Assembly: GCA_937995985.1 (NCBI GenBank)
Contig: CALKIR010000026.1
Span: forward strand, 1 to 64,000
DNA: 64,000 nt
Source: an uncultured Alcaligenaceae bacterium
Lineage (GTDB): Bacteria; Pseudomonadota; Gammaproteobacteria; Burkholderiales; Burkholderiaceae_B
Reading direction: 5' to 3'
The notes below the pieces were generated by a model. The model did not search any database, was not told the DNA's origin, and worked only from the letters and a program-made list of their open reading frames with translations. The translations under genes and the position numbers were made by a program. Below are positions 52,410-61,685 of this stretch, one piece after another (position 1 is the first letter of the stretch; every line of letters starts with the position of its first letter).

Positions 52410-52838
52410 ATGAAAACCTTTGTGGCAAAGCCCAAGGAAGTACGACGTGAATGGTTTGTGGTTGATGCCAAGGACAAAGTCCTTGGACGTGTGGCCAGCG
52501 AAGTTGCACGGCGCTTACGCGGCAAGCACAAGCCAGAGTACACTCCTCACGTCGATACGGGCGACTATATCGTGGTGATTAATGCGGCGCACCTACGCGT
52601 GACCGGCAATAAGCACAAAAACAAAAAGTATTACCGTCATACTGGCTATGTCGGTGGCATTCGCGAGACCAACTTTGAGTCCATGCAGGCTCGCTTCCCT
52701 GGTCGTGCGCTAGAAAAAGCTGTCAAAGGCATGCTCCCCAAAGGTCCTTTGGGTTATGCCATGGCCAAGAAACTCAAGGTCTATGCAGGCGAGGAACACC
52801 CCCATACCGCCCAGCAGCCTAAACCACTAGACATCTAA
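52410..52838 (+). CDS. rplM: 50S ribosomal protein L13
   Basis: 142 residues beginning MKTFVAKPKEVRREWFVVDA, with KVLGRVAS and GMLPKGPLG. AAAGGA lies before the ATG. First of rplM-rpsI, 10 nt before rpsI. Confidence 0.98.
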   Translation: MKTFVAKPKEVRREWFVVDAKDKVLGRVASEVARRLRGKHKPEYTPHVDTGDYIVVINAAHLRVTGNKHKNKKYYRHTGYVGGIRETNFESMQARFPGRALEKAVKGMLPKGPLGYAMAKKLKVYAGEEHPHTAQQPKPLDI

Positions 52839-52848
52839 GGATATCCTC

Positions 52849-53241
52849 ATGATTGGTGATTGGAATTACGGCACCGGGCGGCGCAAAAGATCAGTCGCAC
52901 GTGTGTTTTTGAAAAAAGGTAGTGGGCAGATCATTGTAAATGGTCGTCCTGTTGATGAATATTTTGCTCGTGAAACCGGGCGCATGATTGTCCGTCAGCC
53001 ATTGGTGCTAACCGATAATCTTGAGACTTTTGATATCAAGGTCAATGTGCACGGCGGTGGTGAGAGCGGTCAAGCGGGTGCTATTCGTCATGGCATTACG
53101 CGAGCACTCATCCAATATGATGAGACTCTCAAGCCTCAATTGCGTCAAGCAGGCTTTGTGACCCGTGATGCCCGTTCTGTCGAGCGTAAAAAAGTGGGCT
53201 TGCACAAAGCACGTCGTCGCAAACAGTTCAGCAAGCGTTAA
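52849..53241 (+). CDS. rpsI: 30S ribosomal protein S9
   Basis: 130 residues: YGTGRRKRSVARVFLKKGSG, GGGESGQAGAIRHGI, and a basic C-terminal tail ending FSKR that reaches the P-site tRNA. Ends the operon. Confidence 0.98.
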   Translation: MIGDWNYGTGRRKRSVARVFLKKGSGQIIVNGRPVDEYFARETGRMIVRQPLVLTDNLETFDIKVNVHGGGESGQAGAIRHGITRALIQYDETLKPQLRQAGFVTRDARSVERKKVGLHKARRRKQFSKR

Positions 53242-53267
53242 TAATTGCTTTTTTTACTGCTTGTTTG

Positions 53268-53300
53268 CAACGCCCCGTCATGAACGGGGCGTTGTTGTTT
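53268..53300 (+). terminator. Intrinsic terminator of rplM-rpsI
   Basis: Perfect 11-bp stem CAACGCCCCGT / ACGGGGCGTTG with a 5-nt loop, followed by TTGTTT. It starts 26 nt after the rpsI stop. Confidence 0.87.
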
Positions 53301-53431
53301 CTGCATACTCAAGTAGCCTCCTTGTTAGGATAATTAACGCGCAAGGTAGGAATCCTCGCTACAATATAGATTGCTATTGAGCAATGAGCCTATGCTCATT
53401 GAGTTGATCATTTTTTAGAATCGAGGGGGTT

Positions 53432-54499
53432 ATGACAGCTTCGACTTATCCAACTATACGCGCAGGGATTGTAGGCGCCACAGGGTATACCGGTGTAGAG
53501 CTTTTACGCTTATTGGGGGCGCATCCGGCGGTAGATATTCGAGCGGTGACATCACGCACCGAGCAAGGGATGCCCGTGGCTGAGATGTTTCCTAATTTGC
53601 GCGGTCATGTCGATGTATGCTTTCAAACTCCCGAAGAGGCGGCATTGCATGAGTGTGATGTAGTGTTTTTTGCTACCCCTCATGGGGTCGCCATGCAGCA
53701 GGCACGTGAATTAATTGACCAAGGGGTCAAGATTATTGATTTGGCTGCCGATTTTCGTTTGCAAGAAACAGCGGTATTTGAGCAGTGGTACAAGCACAAG
53801 CATGCATGTCCCGATGTATTATCTGAGGCGGTTTATGGTTTAGTGGAGCTGCATCGAGAGCGCATACGTCATGCTCGGGTAGTGGGTAATCCTGGTTGTT
53901 ATCCTGTTACGGTATTACTGGGTTTGGCCCCATTATTGCAGCATGAGCGTCCGTTAATTGATTGCAGCCATATTATTGCTGATTGTAAATCTGGAGTATC
54001 TGGGGCGGGGCGCAAGGCAGCAGTAGGCTCATTATTTTCTGAGGCCAGTGATAATTTCAAGGCCTACGGTGTTGGTGGGCACCGTCATCATCCCGAAATC
54101 ACTGAGCAGCTGCGTGCCCTGAATGGCGGCCAAGAGGTAGGTTTGACCTTTACGCCGCATTTGGTTCCTATGATTCGTGGCATGTTTTCCACATTATATG
54201 TGCGCATATTGCCAGAGGCTCTGGATACAGATTTTCAGGCTCTCTATGAGCAGCGCTATGCTGCAGAGCCTTTTGTGGACGTATTGCCTGCAGGAATGTG
54301 GCCTGAAACGCGTTCAGTCCGTGCCTCCAATATGTTACGTATTGCTGTGCAGCGTGGTAACCAAGAAGATATGCTGATTGTGATGGTGGTCCAAGATAAC
54401 CTCGTAAAAGGGGCGGCTGGTCAGGCTGTGCAAAATATGAATATTATGTTTGGTTTGGATGAGCGCTTAGGTTTACAGCAAATAGCGGTTTTGCCCTAA
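53432..54499 (+). CDS. argC: N-acetyl-gamma-glutamyl-phosphate reductase
   Basis: Arginine-pathway dehydrogenase of 355 residues: GIVGATGYTGVELLRLL nucleotide motif, catalytic Cys156 in GNPGCYPV, and GGHRHHPEI. Long (type 1) form. Preceded by GAGGGGG before the ATG. Confidence 0.95.
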   Translation: MTASTYPTIRAGIVGATGYTGVELLRLLGAHPAVDIRAVTSRTEQGMPVAEMFPNLRGHVDVCFQTPEEAALHECDVVFFATPHGVAMQQARELIDQGVKIIDLAADFRLQETAVFEQWYKHKHACPDVLSEAVYGLVELHRERIRHARVVGNPGCYPVTVLLGLAPLLQHERPLIDCSHIIADCKSGVSGAGRKAAVGSLFSEASDNFKAYGVGGHRHHPEITEQLRALNGGQEVGLTFTPHLVPMIRGMFSTLYVRILPEALDTDFQALYEQRYAAEPFVDVLPAGMWPETRSVRASNMLRIAVQRGNQEDMLIVMVVQDNLVKGAAGQAVQNMNIMFGLDERLGLQQIAVLP

Positions 54500-54587
54500 C
54501 AAGCACAATATTTTACCCATTATTTGAGTGTTCAAGCATCGAATGCGTTACAATGGGGTAAATGGATTTAAATGAAAGGAGTCATTT

Positions 54588-54953
54588 ATGAGCATTTCTG
54601 AAAAAGTTGATCTACAGGCTCCGCCCGCTCCCTTAGCATTTAGTGACGCTGCTGTAGAAAAGGTGCGTGAGTTATTGCTTGATGAAGGTAATCCGGATCT
54701 TAAGTTGCGTGTCTTTGTTCAAGGGGGTGGCTGTTCTGGTTTTCAGTATGGGTTTACCTTTGATGAGGAGTGCAGCGAGGACGACACCGTCATTGAACGT
54801 GGTGGCGTACAATTGCTGATTGATCCCATGAGCTTCCAATATTTAGTAGGTGCCGAGATTGATTACAAGGACGATCTGGAGGGAGCTCAGTTTGTCATTC
54901 GCAACCCGAACGCCATGACCACTTGTGGTTGTGGATCGTCATTTGCTATTTAA
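54588..54953 (+). CDS. erpA: Iron-sulfur cluster insertion protein ErpA
   Basis: A-type carrier that donates clusters to apo-enzymes. 121 residues with the three ligand cysteines: Cys49 (GGGCSGF) and Cys113, Cys115 (TTCGCGSSF). The stop is directly adjacent to the anmK stop on the opposite strand. Confidence 0.94.
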   Translation: MSISEKVDLQAPPAPLAFSDAAVEKVRELLLDEGNPDLKLRVFVQGGGCSGFQYGFTFDEECSEDDTVIERGGVQLLIDPMSFQYLVGAEIDYKDDLEGAQFVIRNPNAMTTCGCGSSFAI

Positions 54954-56108
54954 TTATTTATAGTAGCGGGCCCCCAAGCAGGTGGGGCGATGAGCGCCGG
55001 TTACTTGAGGGTAGCCGGCGTTTATTTTTTTATCATATGCAAAGGCCAGCCAGGCAAAGGCATAGGCCTCTATGTATTGCGGATGAATGCCAAACTCACT
55101 GCTGCTGTGGATGCTGGCTGTAAGCAGGTGGTTGGCTAAGTGTTGCAGTCGTTGCATGAGGTACGTGTTGTGCGCACCACCGCCGCAGATGATGATGTCT
55201 TGGGTATGCGGTGCCCAGCGGCAAAGGGCCTCAATAATGCTGCGGGCCGTGTATTCTAACAAGGTGGCTTGTATATCTGCAGCAGAGAGAGCTTGAAAGG
55301 CTGGGGCAGCTAAATTTTTTTGGAGCCAATCGAGATTAAATAGATCGCGGCCGGTAGATTTGGGCGGGCATAATTTGAGCCATGGTTCACTGAGCAAGGT
55401 GTCCAATAGTTTGTCGTGGCAGCGTCCACTGGCAGCCCATAGTCCTTGCTTATCAAAGGGCTGCTGCAAGTGGCGGGCACACCAGAGATCCATCAACACA
55501 TTGCCTGGGCCGCAGTCAAAGCCGTAAAACGATGAGGGCTCTAATACAGTGATATTGGCCATGCCCCCGATATTGACTACTGCACGAGGGTGTGGGCTAC
55601 CAAATAGATAGGCATGAAAAGGAGGGACTAAAGGAGCACCTTGGCCTCCTGCCGCAAGATCGCGGCTGCGAAAGTCGGCAATCACATCAATACCAGTTTG
55701 TTCGGCTAACAGAGCTGGGGCATTGATTTGGATGCTGATGCCTTCATCAGGCAGGTGGCGTACGGTTTGACCGTGGGCGCCGATAGCGGTGATATCGGTT
55801 GCCTTGAGTTGGCTTTCAGAAAGCAGTTGGTGGACAGCCTGACTATAATGTTTGACGAGTGCTTGGGCAGCGCGCGCAGCACGAAGTAGCTCATTTTCGC
55901 CTGCTTGATTGAGCGCTAATAGCTCGGCACTAAGCTCATCAGCCAAGGGCACGGATACCGCATGCTCAAAATGAGCGTGATACGCCGGTATCCAGGTGGA
56001 CGCCTGAGAGGGGGAGGGGGTCTGGGCTGAGGGGGGGTCAAAGCGCGCTAAAACGGCATCAACCCCATCCATACTGGTGCCCGACATTAAGCCAATGTAC
56101 CATGCCAT
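54954..56108 (-). CDS. anmK: Anhydro-N-acetylmuramic acid kinase
   Basis: Recycling kinase that turns anhydroMurNAc into MurNAc-6-P. 384 residues: GLMSGTSMDGVD phosphate loop, GAHGQTVRH, DFRSRDLAAGGQGAPL, NIGGMAN and ICGGGAHN motifs. It follows the M23 peptidase gene by 18 nt. Confidence 0.95.
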   Translation of the reverse strand: MAWYIGLMSGTSMDGVDAVLARFDPPSAQTPSPSQASTWIPAYHAHFEHAVSVPLADELSAELLALNQAGENELLRAARAAQALVKHYSQAVHQLLSESQLKATDITAIGAHGQTVRHLPDEGISIQINAPALLAEQTGIDVIADFRSRDLAAGGQGAPLVPPFHAYLFGSPHPRAVVNIGGMANITVLEPSSFYGFDCGPGNVLMDLWCARHLQQPFDKQGLWAASGRCHDKLLDTLLSEPWLKLCPPKSTGRDLFNLDWLQKNLAAPAFQALSAADIQATLLEYTARSIIEALCRWAPHTQDIIICGGGAHNTYLMQRLQHLANHLLTASIHSSSEFGIHPQYIEAYAFAWLAFAYDKKINAGYPQVTGAHRPTCLGARYYK

Positions 56109-56126
56109 GACCTGCCTCCTGCTGAC

Positions 56127-57449
56127 TTAGTGAGCCAGGGCGAGCATGCGTTGGTCGGTGCGCTCTTTTAGTAAGGCGAGCTGCTTTTTATATTGTCCAG
56201 CCATGGCCTGTAGTTTTTTGACTTGATGGGGCTCTAAGGCCTGGGCCGCAGGCAGATCTACAGATAGGGGGTCAACAGGCTTGCCATTGATGCGGAATTC
56301 ATAGTGCAAATGGGGGCCCGTCGCCCAGCCCGTCGCCCCAACATAACCAATGCGTTGCCCTTGTTGAACTTTGGAGCCTTTTTTAAGGCCTGGTTCAAAA
56401 CGGCTTTGATGCGCATAGAGGGTGCTGTATCCACTATGGTGTTTGAGGATGATGACCTTGCCATAGCCTCGTTGGGTGCCAATAAATTCTACTACCCCAT
56501 CCGCCGTTGCTTGGATGGGGGTTCCGTGGGGCGCTGCATAGTCAACACCATTGTGATTGCGCCAACTCCCATGAATGGGATGGCGGCGTTTACCAAAGGT
56601 AGAACTAATGCGTGAGAATTTGATGGCATTACGCAAAAAAGCTCCTTGGATGCTATTGCCCTGAAAATCGTAATAGCCTCCTCCATTGTCTGCCTCATCA
56701 AACCAGAGGGCTTGGTGCGTGGTGCCATTATTATCAAATTCGAGAGCCAAAATACGTCCTGCGGCAATGGGCTGACCTTGGCTATTGTAGTTTTCGTAAA
56801 TCACACGAAAACGATCGCCAGTGCGAATATCTTTGAGAAAATCTATCTTGCTTCCTAATACCTCGGTCATGGCAAGGGCAATGGCATCCGGAATACCAGC
56901 CTGGTCTGTTGCCCCAAATAATGAGTGGGTGATGATGCCTTCGGCCATTTTAATCTCAGTGGAGGCCGCTACGGTATGCTCTTGGGCGATAAAGCTGCCC
57001 TGACCATCGGGGGTGACCTCTAGCCAGCGTGATACGACGGTGTTATTTTCTTTGTCTGCAGGGGTGTGGTTGTAGCGCAGCCAGACTAGCTGGTTGTGGG
57101 CATCAAGGGCAACTTGGATGGTGCGCCCCGGGTAGAGTTTGTAAATGGACCGCGCTGCCTCATCGTAGGTTAAAAAATGCTGTAAATCGGGTTCATTGAT
57201 TTCCAGGCGCTTGAGAATGGCTGCTAAGGTATCACCTTGGCGAATGCTGGTTTGGTGGATAAAGGGGCCAACCTGATCGTGTAAACTTTTGATAACAGGG
57301 GGTTCCAATAGTTCACTAGTATGGTAGATTTCTGGTAAGGGCTTTTTCGCCGGGGGGACAACGGCGATAGCGCCGGCGCCAACAAATAATCCAAGCGCAA
57401 TGGTGAGAAGTGTTTTTTGTACAATTTTGGGACGTTTGGGTGGTGTCAT
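56127..57449 (-). CDS. M23-family murein endopeptidase (MepM-like)
   Basis: From the ATG at 57449, about 440 residues: TM/signal anchor at about 11-28, an OapA/LysM-like N-terminal region (IRQGDTLAAILKRLEI), and a LytM/M23 domain in the last third with zinc ligands in HNGVDYAAPHG (His, Asp) and GPHLHYEF (His). Likely cleaves peptide crosslinks in the periplasm. Upstream in-frame ATG at 57512 adds 21 residues, less likely. anmK and this gene form a short murein unit. Confidence 0.9.
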   Translation of the reverse strand: MTPPKRPKIVQKTLLTIALGLFVGAGAIAVVPPAKKPLPEIYHTSELLEPPVIKSLHDQVGPFIHQTSIRQGDTLAAILKRLEINEPDLQHFLTYDEAARSIYKLYPGRTIQVALDAHNQLVWLRYNHTPADKENNTVVSRWLEVTPDGQGSFIAQEHTVAASTEIKMAEGIITHSLFGATDQAGIPDAIALAMTEVLGSKIDFLKDIRTGDRFRVIYENYNSQGQPIAAGRILALEFDNNGTTHQALWFDEADNGGGYYDFQGNSIQGAFLRNAIKFSRISSTFGKRRHPIHGSWRNHNGVDYAAPHGTPIQATADGVVEFIGTQRGYGKVIILKHHSGYSTLYAHQSRFEPGLKKGSKVQQGQRIGYVGATGWATGPHLHYEFRINGKPVDPLSVDLPAAQALEPHQVKKLQAMAGQYKKQLALLKERTDQRMLALAH

Positions 57450-57736
57450 GGCGTATTTGGGTGGGGTTGAGTCAGTACATAGGATAAATGCTCGCAGACC
57501 TACCGCCGGCATGACCCAGCAGTAGGTTGAGATAATAAAAATAAGTAGTCACAGTCACAGACCCGTTTGGTGTGCGTTCGGTTGAGGCTGCTGCACGCCT
57601 CATTAGGCACCGAGTAAAAGCAGCTCGAAATAAAACGGGACGGTATTCTGACGTGCAAAATATGCTTTAGCAAGTTATCCTAACGCATTCAGAAGAAATA
57701 TTCGAGTCCTTTTGTGTTACATTTGCTAGGTTAATT

Positions 57737-58966
57737 ATGTCTTCATCAGAGTTACCTATTTCTGATGCGGTTCGCGCCGATTTAGAGATCGTGAAACGAG
57801 GCTGTGACGAGCTCATTGTCGAGTCCGAATTTGCACAGAAATTAGCCCGTAGTCATCAAACGGGTGCCCCATTGAGAATTAAGCTGGGTTTAGATCCGAC
57901 TGCGCCTGATATTCATTTTGGGCACACAGTAGTGCTCAATAAAATGCGTCAGTTACAAGATTTGGGCCATGTCGTGATTTTTCTTATTGGGGATTTTACT
58001 TCTACAATTGGTGATCCCAGCGGTCGAGACACTACGCGTCCGCCGTTGACCCCCGAGGAGATCGAGTTTAACGCCAAGACTTATTATGAGCAGGCGAGCT
58101 TGATTCTCGATCCAGATAAGACCGAGGTTCAATATAATTCTCAATGGTGTGATAAGTTAGGGGCCCGCGGATTGATTCAATTAGCGTCACGTTATACGGT
58201 GGCGCGTATGTTAGAGCGTGATGATTTTACGAAGCGCTATCAGCAGCATTTGCCTATTGCGGTGCATGAGTTTATCTATCCCTTGTTGCAAGGTTATGAT
58301 TCGGTGCAGCTTAAGGCCGATTTGGAATTAGGGGGCACCGATCAAAAATTCAATTTACTTGTTGGGCGCGAGTTACAAAAAGAATATGGTCAAGAGCCGC
58401 AATGTATTTTGACGATGCCCTTGCTCGAAGGGTTAGATGGCCATGAGAAAATGTCTAAGTCGCGCGGCAATTATATCGGGGTTACCGAGGCGCCAGAGAG
58501 CATGTTTGGTAAAATCATGTCTATCTCAGATGAGCTCATGTGGCGGTATTATGAGCTGCTATCATTTCGTTCAGGGGCAGAAATACAAAAGCTGCGCGAT
58601 GAGGTTGCCCAAGGACGTAATCCTCGTGATATCAAGGTTGAGCTAGCTATAGAGCTGGTTACGCGTTTTCACAGCGCGCGGGCGGCACAACAAGCTCATG
58701 AAGGGTTTGAGGCACAGTTTCGTCGGGGTGAATTACCAGAAAATATGCCCGAGGTGCGTTTAAGTGGTGCGCCCAAGAACATTGTGCATGCCCTGCGTGA
58801 GTCAGGGTTAGTGAGCTCAGGTAGCGAAGGGCAGCGCAGTATTGCCCAGCGTGCCGTACGCGTAGACGGCGAGCGGATTGAAGATCGCACGATTGAGCTA
58901 GAGCCTGGCACTTATGTTTTACAAGTTGGCAAAAGGCGTTTTGCACGGGTTACACTAGAGCCCTAA
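57737..58966 (+). CDS. tyrS: Tyrosyl-tRNA synthetase
   Basis: 409 residues: HFGH (HIGH-type) in TAPDIHFGHTVVLN, GGTDQKFNLLVGRELQ, KMSKS, and an S4 RNA-binding domain at the C-terminus (SIAQRAVRVDGERIEDR). It is the longer TyrS type found in many betaproteobacteria. Single gene with 287 nt upstream. Confidence 0.95.
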   Translation: MSSSELPISDAVRADLEIVKRGCDELIVESEFAQKLARSHQTGAPLRIKLGLDPTAPDIHFGHTVVLNKMRQLQDLGHVVIFLIGDFTSTIGDPSGRDTTRPPLTPEEIEFNAKTYYEQASLILDPDKTEVQYNSQWCDKLGARGLIQLASRYTVARMLERDDFTKRYQQHLPIAVHEFIYPLLQGYDSVQLKADLELGGTDQKFNLLVGRELQKEYGQEPQCILTMPLLEGLDGHEKMSKSRGNYIGVTEAPESMFGKIMSISDELMWRYYELLSFRSGAEIQKLRDEVAQGRNPRDIKVELAIELVTRFHSARAAQQAHEGFEAQFRRGELPENMPEVRLSGAPKNIVHALRESGLVSSGSEGQRSIAQRAVRVDGERIEDRTIELEPGTYVLQVGKRRFARVTLEP

Positions 58967-59004
58967 GCCATTGAGCGGCTTCACGCATTTAAAAGGAGTG
59001 ATGC

Positions 59005-59640
59005 ATGAAATTACATAGTAATTCCTTTGCCGATCAGACTGCAATTCCCGAGCGGTATGCATTTTGTCGGCCTGATCCTGAGACCCACGCTACTTTAGGA
59101 GGCAATCTCAACCCTCATTTAGCATGGTCCGATGTGCCCGAAGGCACGCGTTCTTTTGTGGTTTTGTGCGAGGATCCTGATGTGCCAACTAAAATGGATG
59201 ACATCAACCAAGACGATCGTGAGGTCCCAGCAGATTTGCCACGCACGCACTTTTATCACTGGGTATTGATTGACTTGCCTGCAGAGACCCGCGAAATTCC
59301 CGAAGGGGCTTATTCTGATGGAGTGACGCCACGGGGTAAAGCAGGTCCTCTTGCTTTGGACGGTACGCGTCAAGGTTTAAATGGCTACAGTCAATTTTTT
59401 GCCCATGACCGTGATATGAGCGGGGATTATTTTGGTTATGATGGGCCGTGTCCACCATGGAACGATTCCATTGTTCACCGCTATGTGTTTACGGTATATG
59501 CACTCGACATTGACGAGGTACCCGTAGAGGGTAAGTTTACCGGTGATGATGTGAAGCGAGCTATAGAGGGGCATATTCTCGGTCAAGCTTCTATTACCGG
59601 TACTTATACTCTGAACCCCCGTTTGCGAGACCAGGCATAG
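59005..59640 (+). CDS. YbhB/YbcL PEBP-like protein
   Basis: 211 residues, Raf-kinase-inhibitor-like fold: NLNPHLAWSDVPEG, CEDPDVP, FYHWVLIDLP, DYFGYDGPCPP. PEBP ligand-pocket residues are visible (DPD, HW, GPCPP). Function unclear. AAAGGAG lies before the ATG. Confidence 0.88.
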   Translation: MKLHSNSFADQTAIPERYAFCRPDPETHATLGGNLNPHLAWSDVPEGTRSFVVLCEDPDVPTKMDDINQDDREVPADLPRTHFYHWVLIDLPAETREIPEGAYSDGVTPRGKAGPLALDGTRQGLNGYSQFFAHDRDMSGDYFGYDGPCPPWNDSIVHRYVFTVYALDIDEVPVEGKFTGDDVKRAIEGHILGQASITGTYTLNPRLRDQA

Positions 59641-59699
59641 TGATCGGATTACTATGCGCTCAGTAGGAGTTGTGTGCCTGCTGAGTTGGTGGTATTGAT

Positions 59700-59728
59700 A
59701 AGCCCAGCATGGTCTGGGCTTTTTTGTT
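59700..59728 (+). terminator. Intrinsic terminator after the PEBP-like gene
   Basis: Stem AAGCCCAG / CTGGGCTT with a 6-nt loop, then TTTTTGTTG. About 60 nt past the stop codon. Confidence 0.9.
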
Positions 59729-59779
59729 GCTAAAAATGAGGAGCCTGAGTTTGTGCTTTGAGGGGCATAGACTAAAATT

Positions 59780-59808
59780 TAGCCAAATTATTGGATCCAA
59801 GCTAAAAT
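59780..59808 (+). promoter_or_regulatory. Possible promoter for glyA-nrdR-ribD-ribE
   Basis: TAGCCA, 17-bp spacer, TAAAAT. The match is modest (four and five of six), but it lies in the only large gap before the operon, about 50 nt upstream of the glyA ATG. No glycine riboswitch seen. Confidence 0.35.
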
Positions 59809-59856
59809 AAGTAGCTATTTTCGATTTAGCCTACCTTCTCACTGTTAGGAACATAT

Positions 59857-61113
59857 ATGTTTGACCGTTCTCGTACCCTAGATGTGGTCGATCCCGAAAT
59901 TTGGTCGGCCATTCAAAAAGAAGATATTCGCCAAGAGCAACACATTGAGCTTATTGCCTCGGAAAACTATGCGAGCCCTGCAGTCATGCAGGCGCAGGGC
60001 ACTCAGCTCACCAACAAATATGCCGAGGGTTATCCTGGGCGCCGTTATTATGGTGGGTGTGAGCATGTAGATGTGGTAGAACAGCTCGCCATTGATCGCC
60101 TCAAGGAGCTGTTTGGTGCGCCTGCTGCTAATGTTCAGCCCAATTCTGGCTCGCAGGCAAATCAGGCCGTTTATCTCGCTACCCTTAAGCCAGGGGATAC
60201 CGTTTTGGGGATGAGCTTGGCCGAAGGTGGGCATTTGACTCATGGTTCCCCAGTCAATGCGTCAGGTATTTTATATAACTTCGTTTCATACGGGCTGGAT
60301 GAAAACGAGGAAATTGATTATGAGCAGCTTGAGCGTCTAGCCAAAGAGCATCGGCCCAAACTTATTGTCGGTGGGGCATCTGCCTATTCACTGAAAATTG
60401 ATTTTGAGCGCATGGGGCGCATTGCCCGTGATAATGGGGCCTTATTTATGGTGGATATTGCGCATTATGCAGGTTTGGTCGCTGGGGGCGTGTATCCCAA
60501 TCCCATGCCTTATGCAGACTTTGTGACCTCTACAACTCATAAGTCTTTGCGCGGTCCGCGTGGAGGCATCATTATGATGAAGCCGGAATATGAGCGTGCC
60601 ATTAACTCAGCTATCTTCCCTGGATTACAGGGAGGGCCGCTAATGCATGTGATTGCTGCTAAGGCCGTTGCGTTTAAAGAGGCGCTTGAGCCTAGTTTTA
60701 AGGACTATGCACAGCAGATTGTTAACAATGCTGATGTCTTAGCCAAGACTCTAGTATCGCGCGGTCTGCGTATTGTTTCTGGTCGTACCGAGAGTCATGT
60801 GATGTTAGTAGACTTGCGCAGTAAGGGCATTACCGGTAAAGATGCCGAGGCTGCCTTAGGCAAGGCTCATATTACCGTTAACAAAAATGCCATTCCTAAT
60901 GATCCCGAGTCGCCTTTTGTGACCAGTGGGATCCGCTTGGGAACTCCTGCAGTGACTACGCGCGGCTTTAAAGAGGCTGAGTGCGAGTTAACGGCAAATC
61001 TCATTGCCGATGTATTAGATGATCCGTTCAATGAGGAAAACCTGGCCCAGGTTCGTGCGCGTGTTAATGAGTTAACTGCACGTTTGCCTGTGTACGGGGG
61101 CTCTTCTCAATAG
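59857..61113 (+). CDS. glyA: Serine hydroxymethyltransferase
   Basis: Interconverts serine and glycine, feeding one-carbon units. 418 residues: EHIELIASENYASPAV, NKYAEGYPGRRYYGG, the PLP Lys in TSTTHKSLRGPRGG (about 230). First of a glyA-nrdR-ribD-ribE run. Confidence 0.97.
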   Translation: MFDRSRTLDVVDPEIWSAIQKEDIRQEQHIELIASENYASPAVMQAQGTQLTNKYAEGYPGRRYYGGCEHVDVVEQLAIDRLKELFGAPAANVQPNSGSQANQAVYLATLKPGDTVLGMSLAEGGHLTHGSPVNASGILYNFVSYGLDENEEIDYEQLERLAKEHRPKLIVGGASAYSLKIDFERMGRIARDNGALFMVDIAHYAGLVAGGVYPNPMPYADFVTSTTHKSLRGPRGGIIMMKPEYERAINSAIFPGLQGGPLMHVIAAKAVAFKEALEPSFKDYAQQIVNNADVLAKTLVSRGLRIVSGRTESHVMLVDLRSKGITGKDAEAALGKAHITVNKNAIPNDPESPFVTSGIRLGTPAVTTRGFKEAECELTANLIADVLDDPFNEENLAQVRARVNELTARLPVYGGSSQ

Positions 61114-61142
61114 GTGAGCCCAAAGAGGGCTCGTGATACGAT

Positions 61143-61685
61143 ATGAAATGTCCTTTTTGTAATCACGAAGACACTCAGGTTTTAGATTCACGAGTCCTAG
61201 AGGACGGTGATGCCATTCGGCGTCGCCGTCGTTGTTTGTCGTGTGATCGTCGCTTTACAACTTATGAGCGGGCAGAGTTAATGATGCCAACGGTAGTCAA
61301 ACGCGATGGCAGCCGGATGGCTTTTGATCCTGCCCGGATTCGTGCCAGTATGGATTTGGCCCTGCGCAAATTAACAGTGCCCAGCCAAGAGGTAGACGCA
61401 GCCATTGATCGCATACGTGAAAGCATTCTCTTAACAGGGGCGCGTGAGATTAATACCGAAGAAATTGGTGATCGCGTCTTAGAGGAATTACTGCAATTAG
61501 ATCAGGTGGCTTATATTCGTTTTGCTTCCGTATATAAAAGTTTTAACGATATTGACGAGTTTGTGCAGGCCATTCATGAGATGCAACGTGATATTCAAGC
61601 CAATCATGAGCGTGCACCAGCAGCCAAGGAGCCTACAAAAAAGGTTATGACGCCTCAGCAAAAAAAACAAGGCAAGCCATCATGA
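61143..61685 (+). CDS. nrdR: Transcriptional repressor NrdR
   Basis: ATP/dATP-sensing repressor of ribonucleotide reductase. 180 residues: zinc ribbon Cys3, Cys6, Cys31, Cys34, then an ATP-cone domain (VVKRDGSRMAFDPARIRASMDLALRK). A basic, Lys/Gln-rich tail of about 30 residues goes beyond the usual length (about 150). Adjacent to glyA and ribD. Confidence 0.95.
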   Translation: MKCPFCNHEDTQVLDSRVLEDGDAIRRRRRCLSCDRRFTTYERAELMMPTVVKRDGSRMAFDPARIRASMDLALRKLTVPSQEVDAAIDRIRESILLTGAREINTEEIGDRVLEELLQLDQVAYIRFASVYKSFNDIDEFVQAIHEMQRDIQANHERAPAAKEPTKKVMTPQQKKQGKPS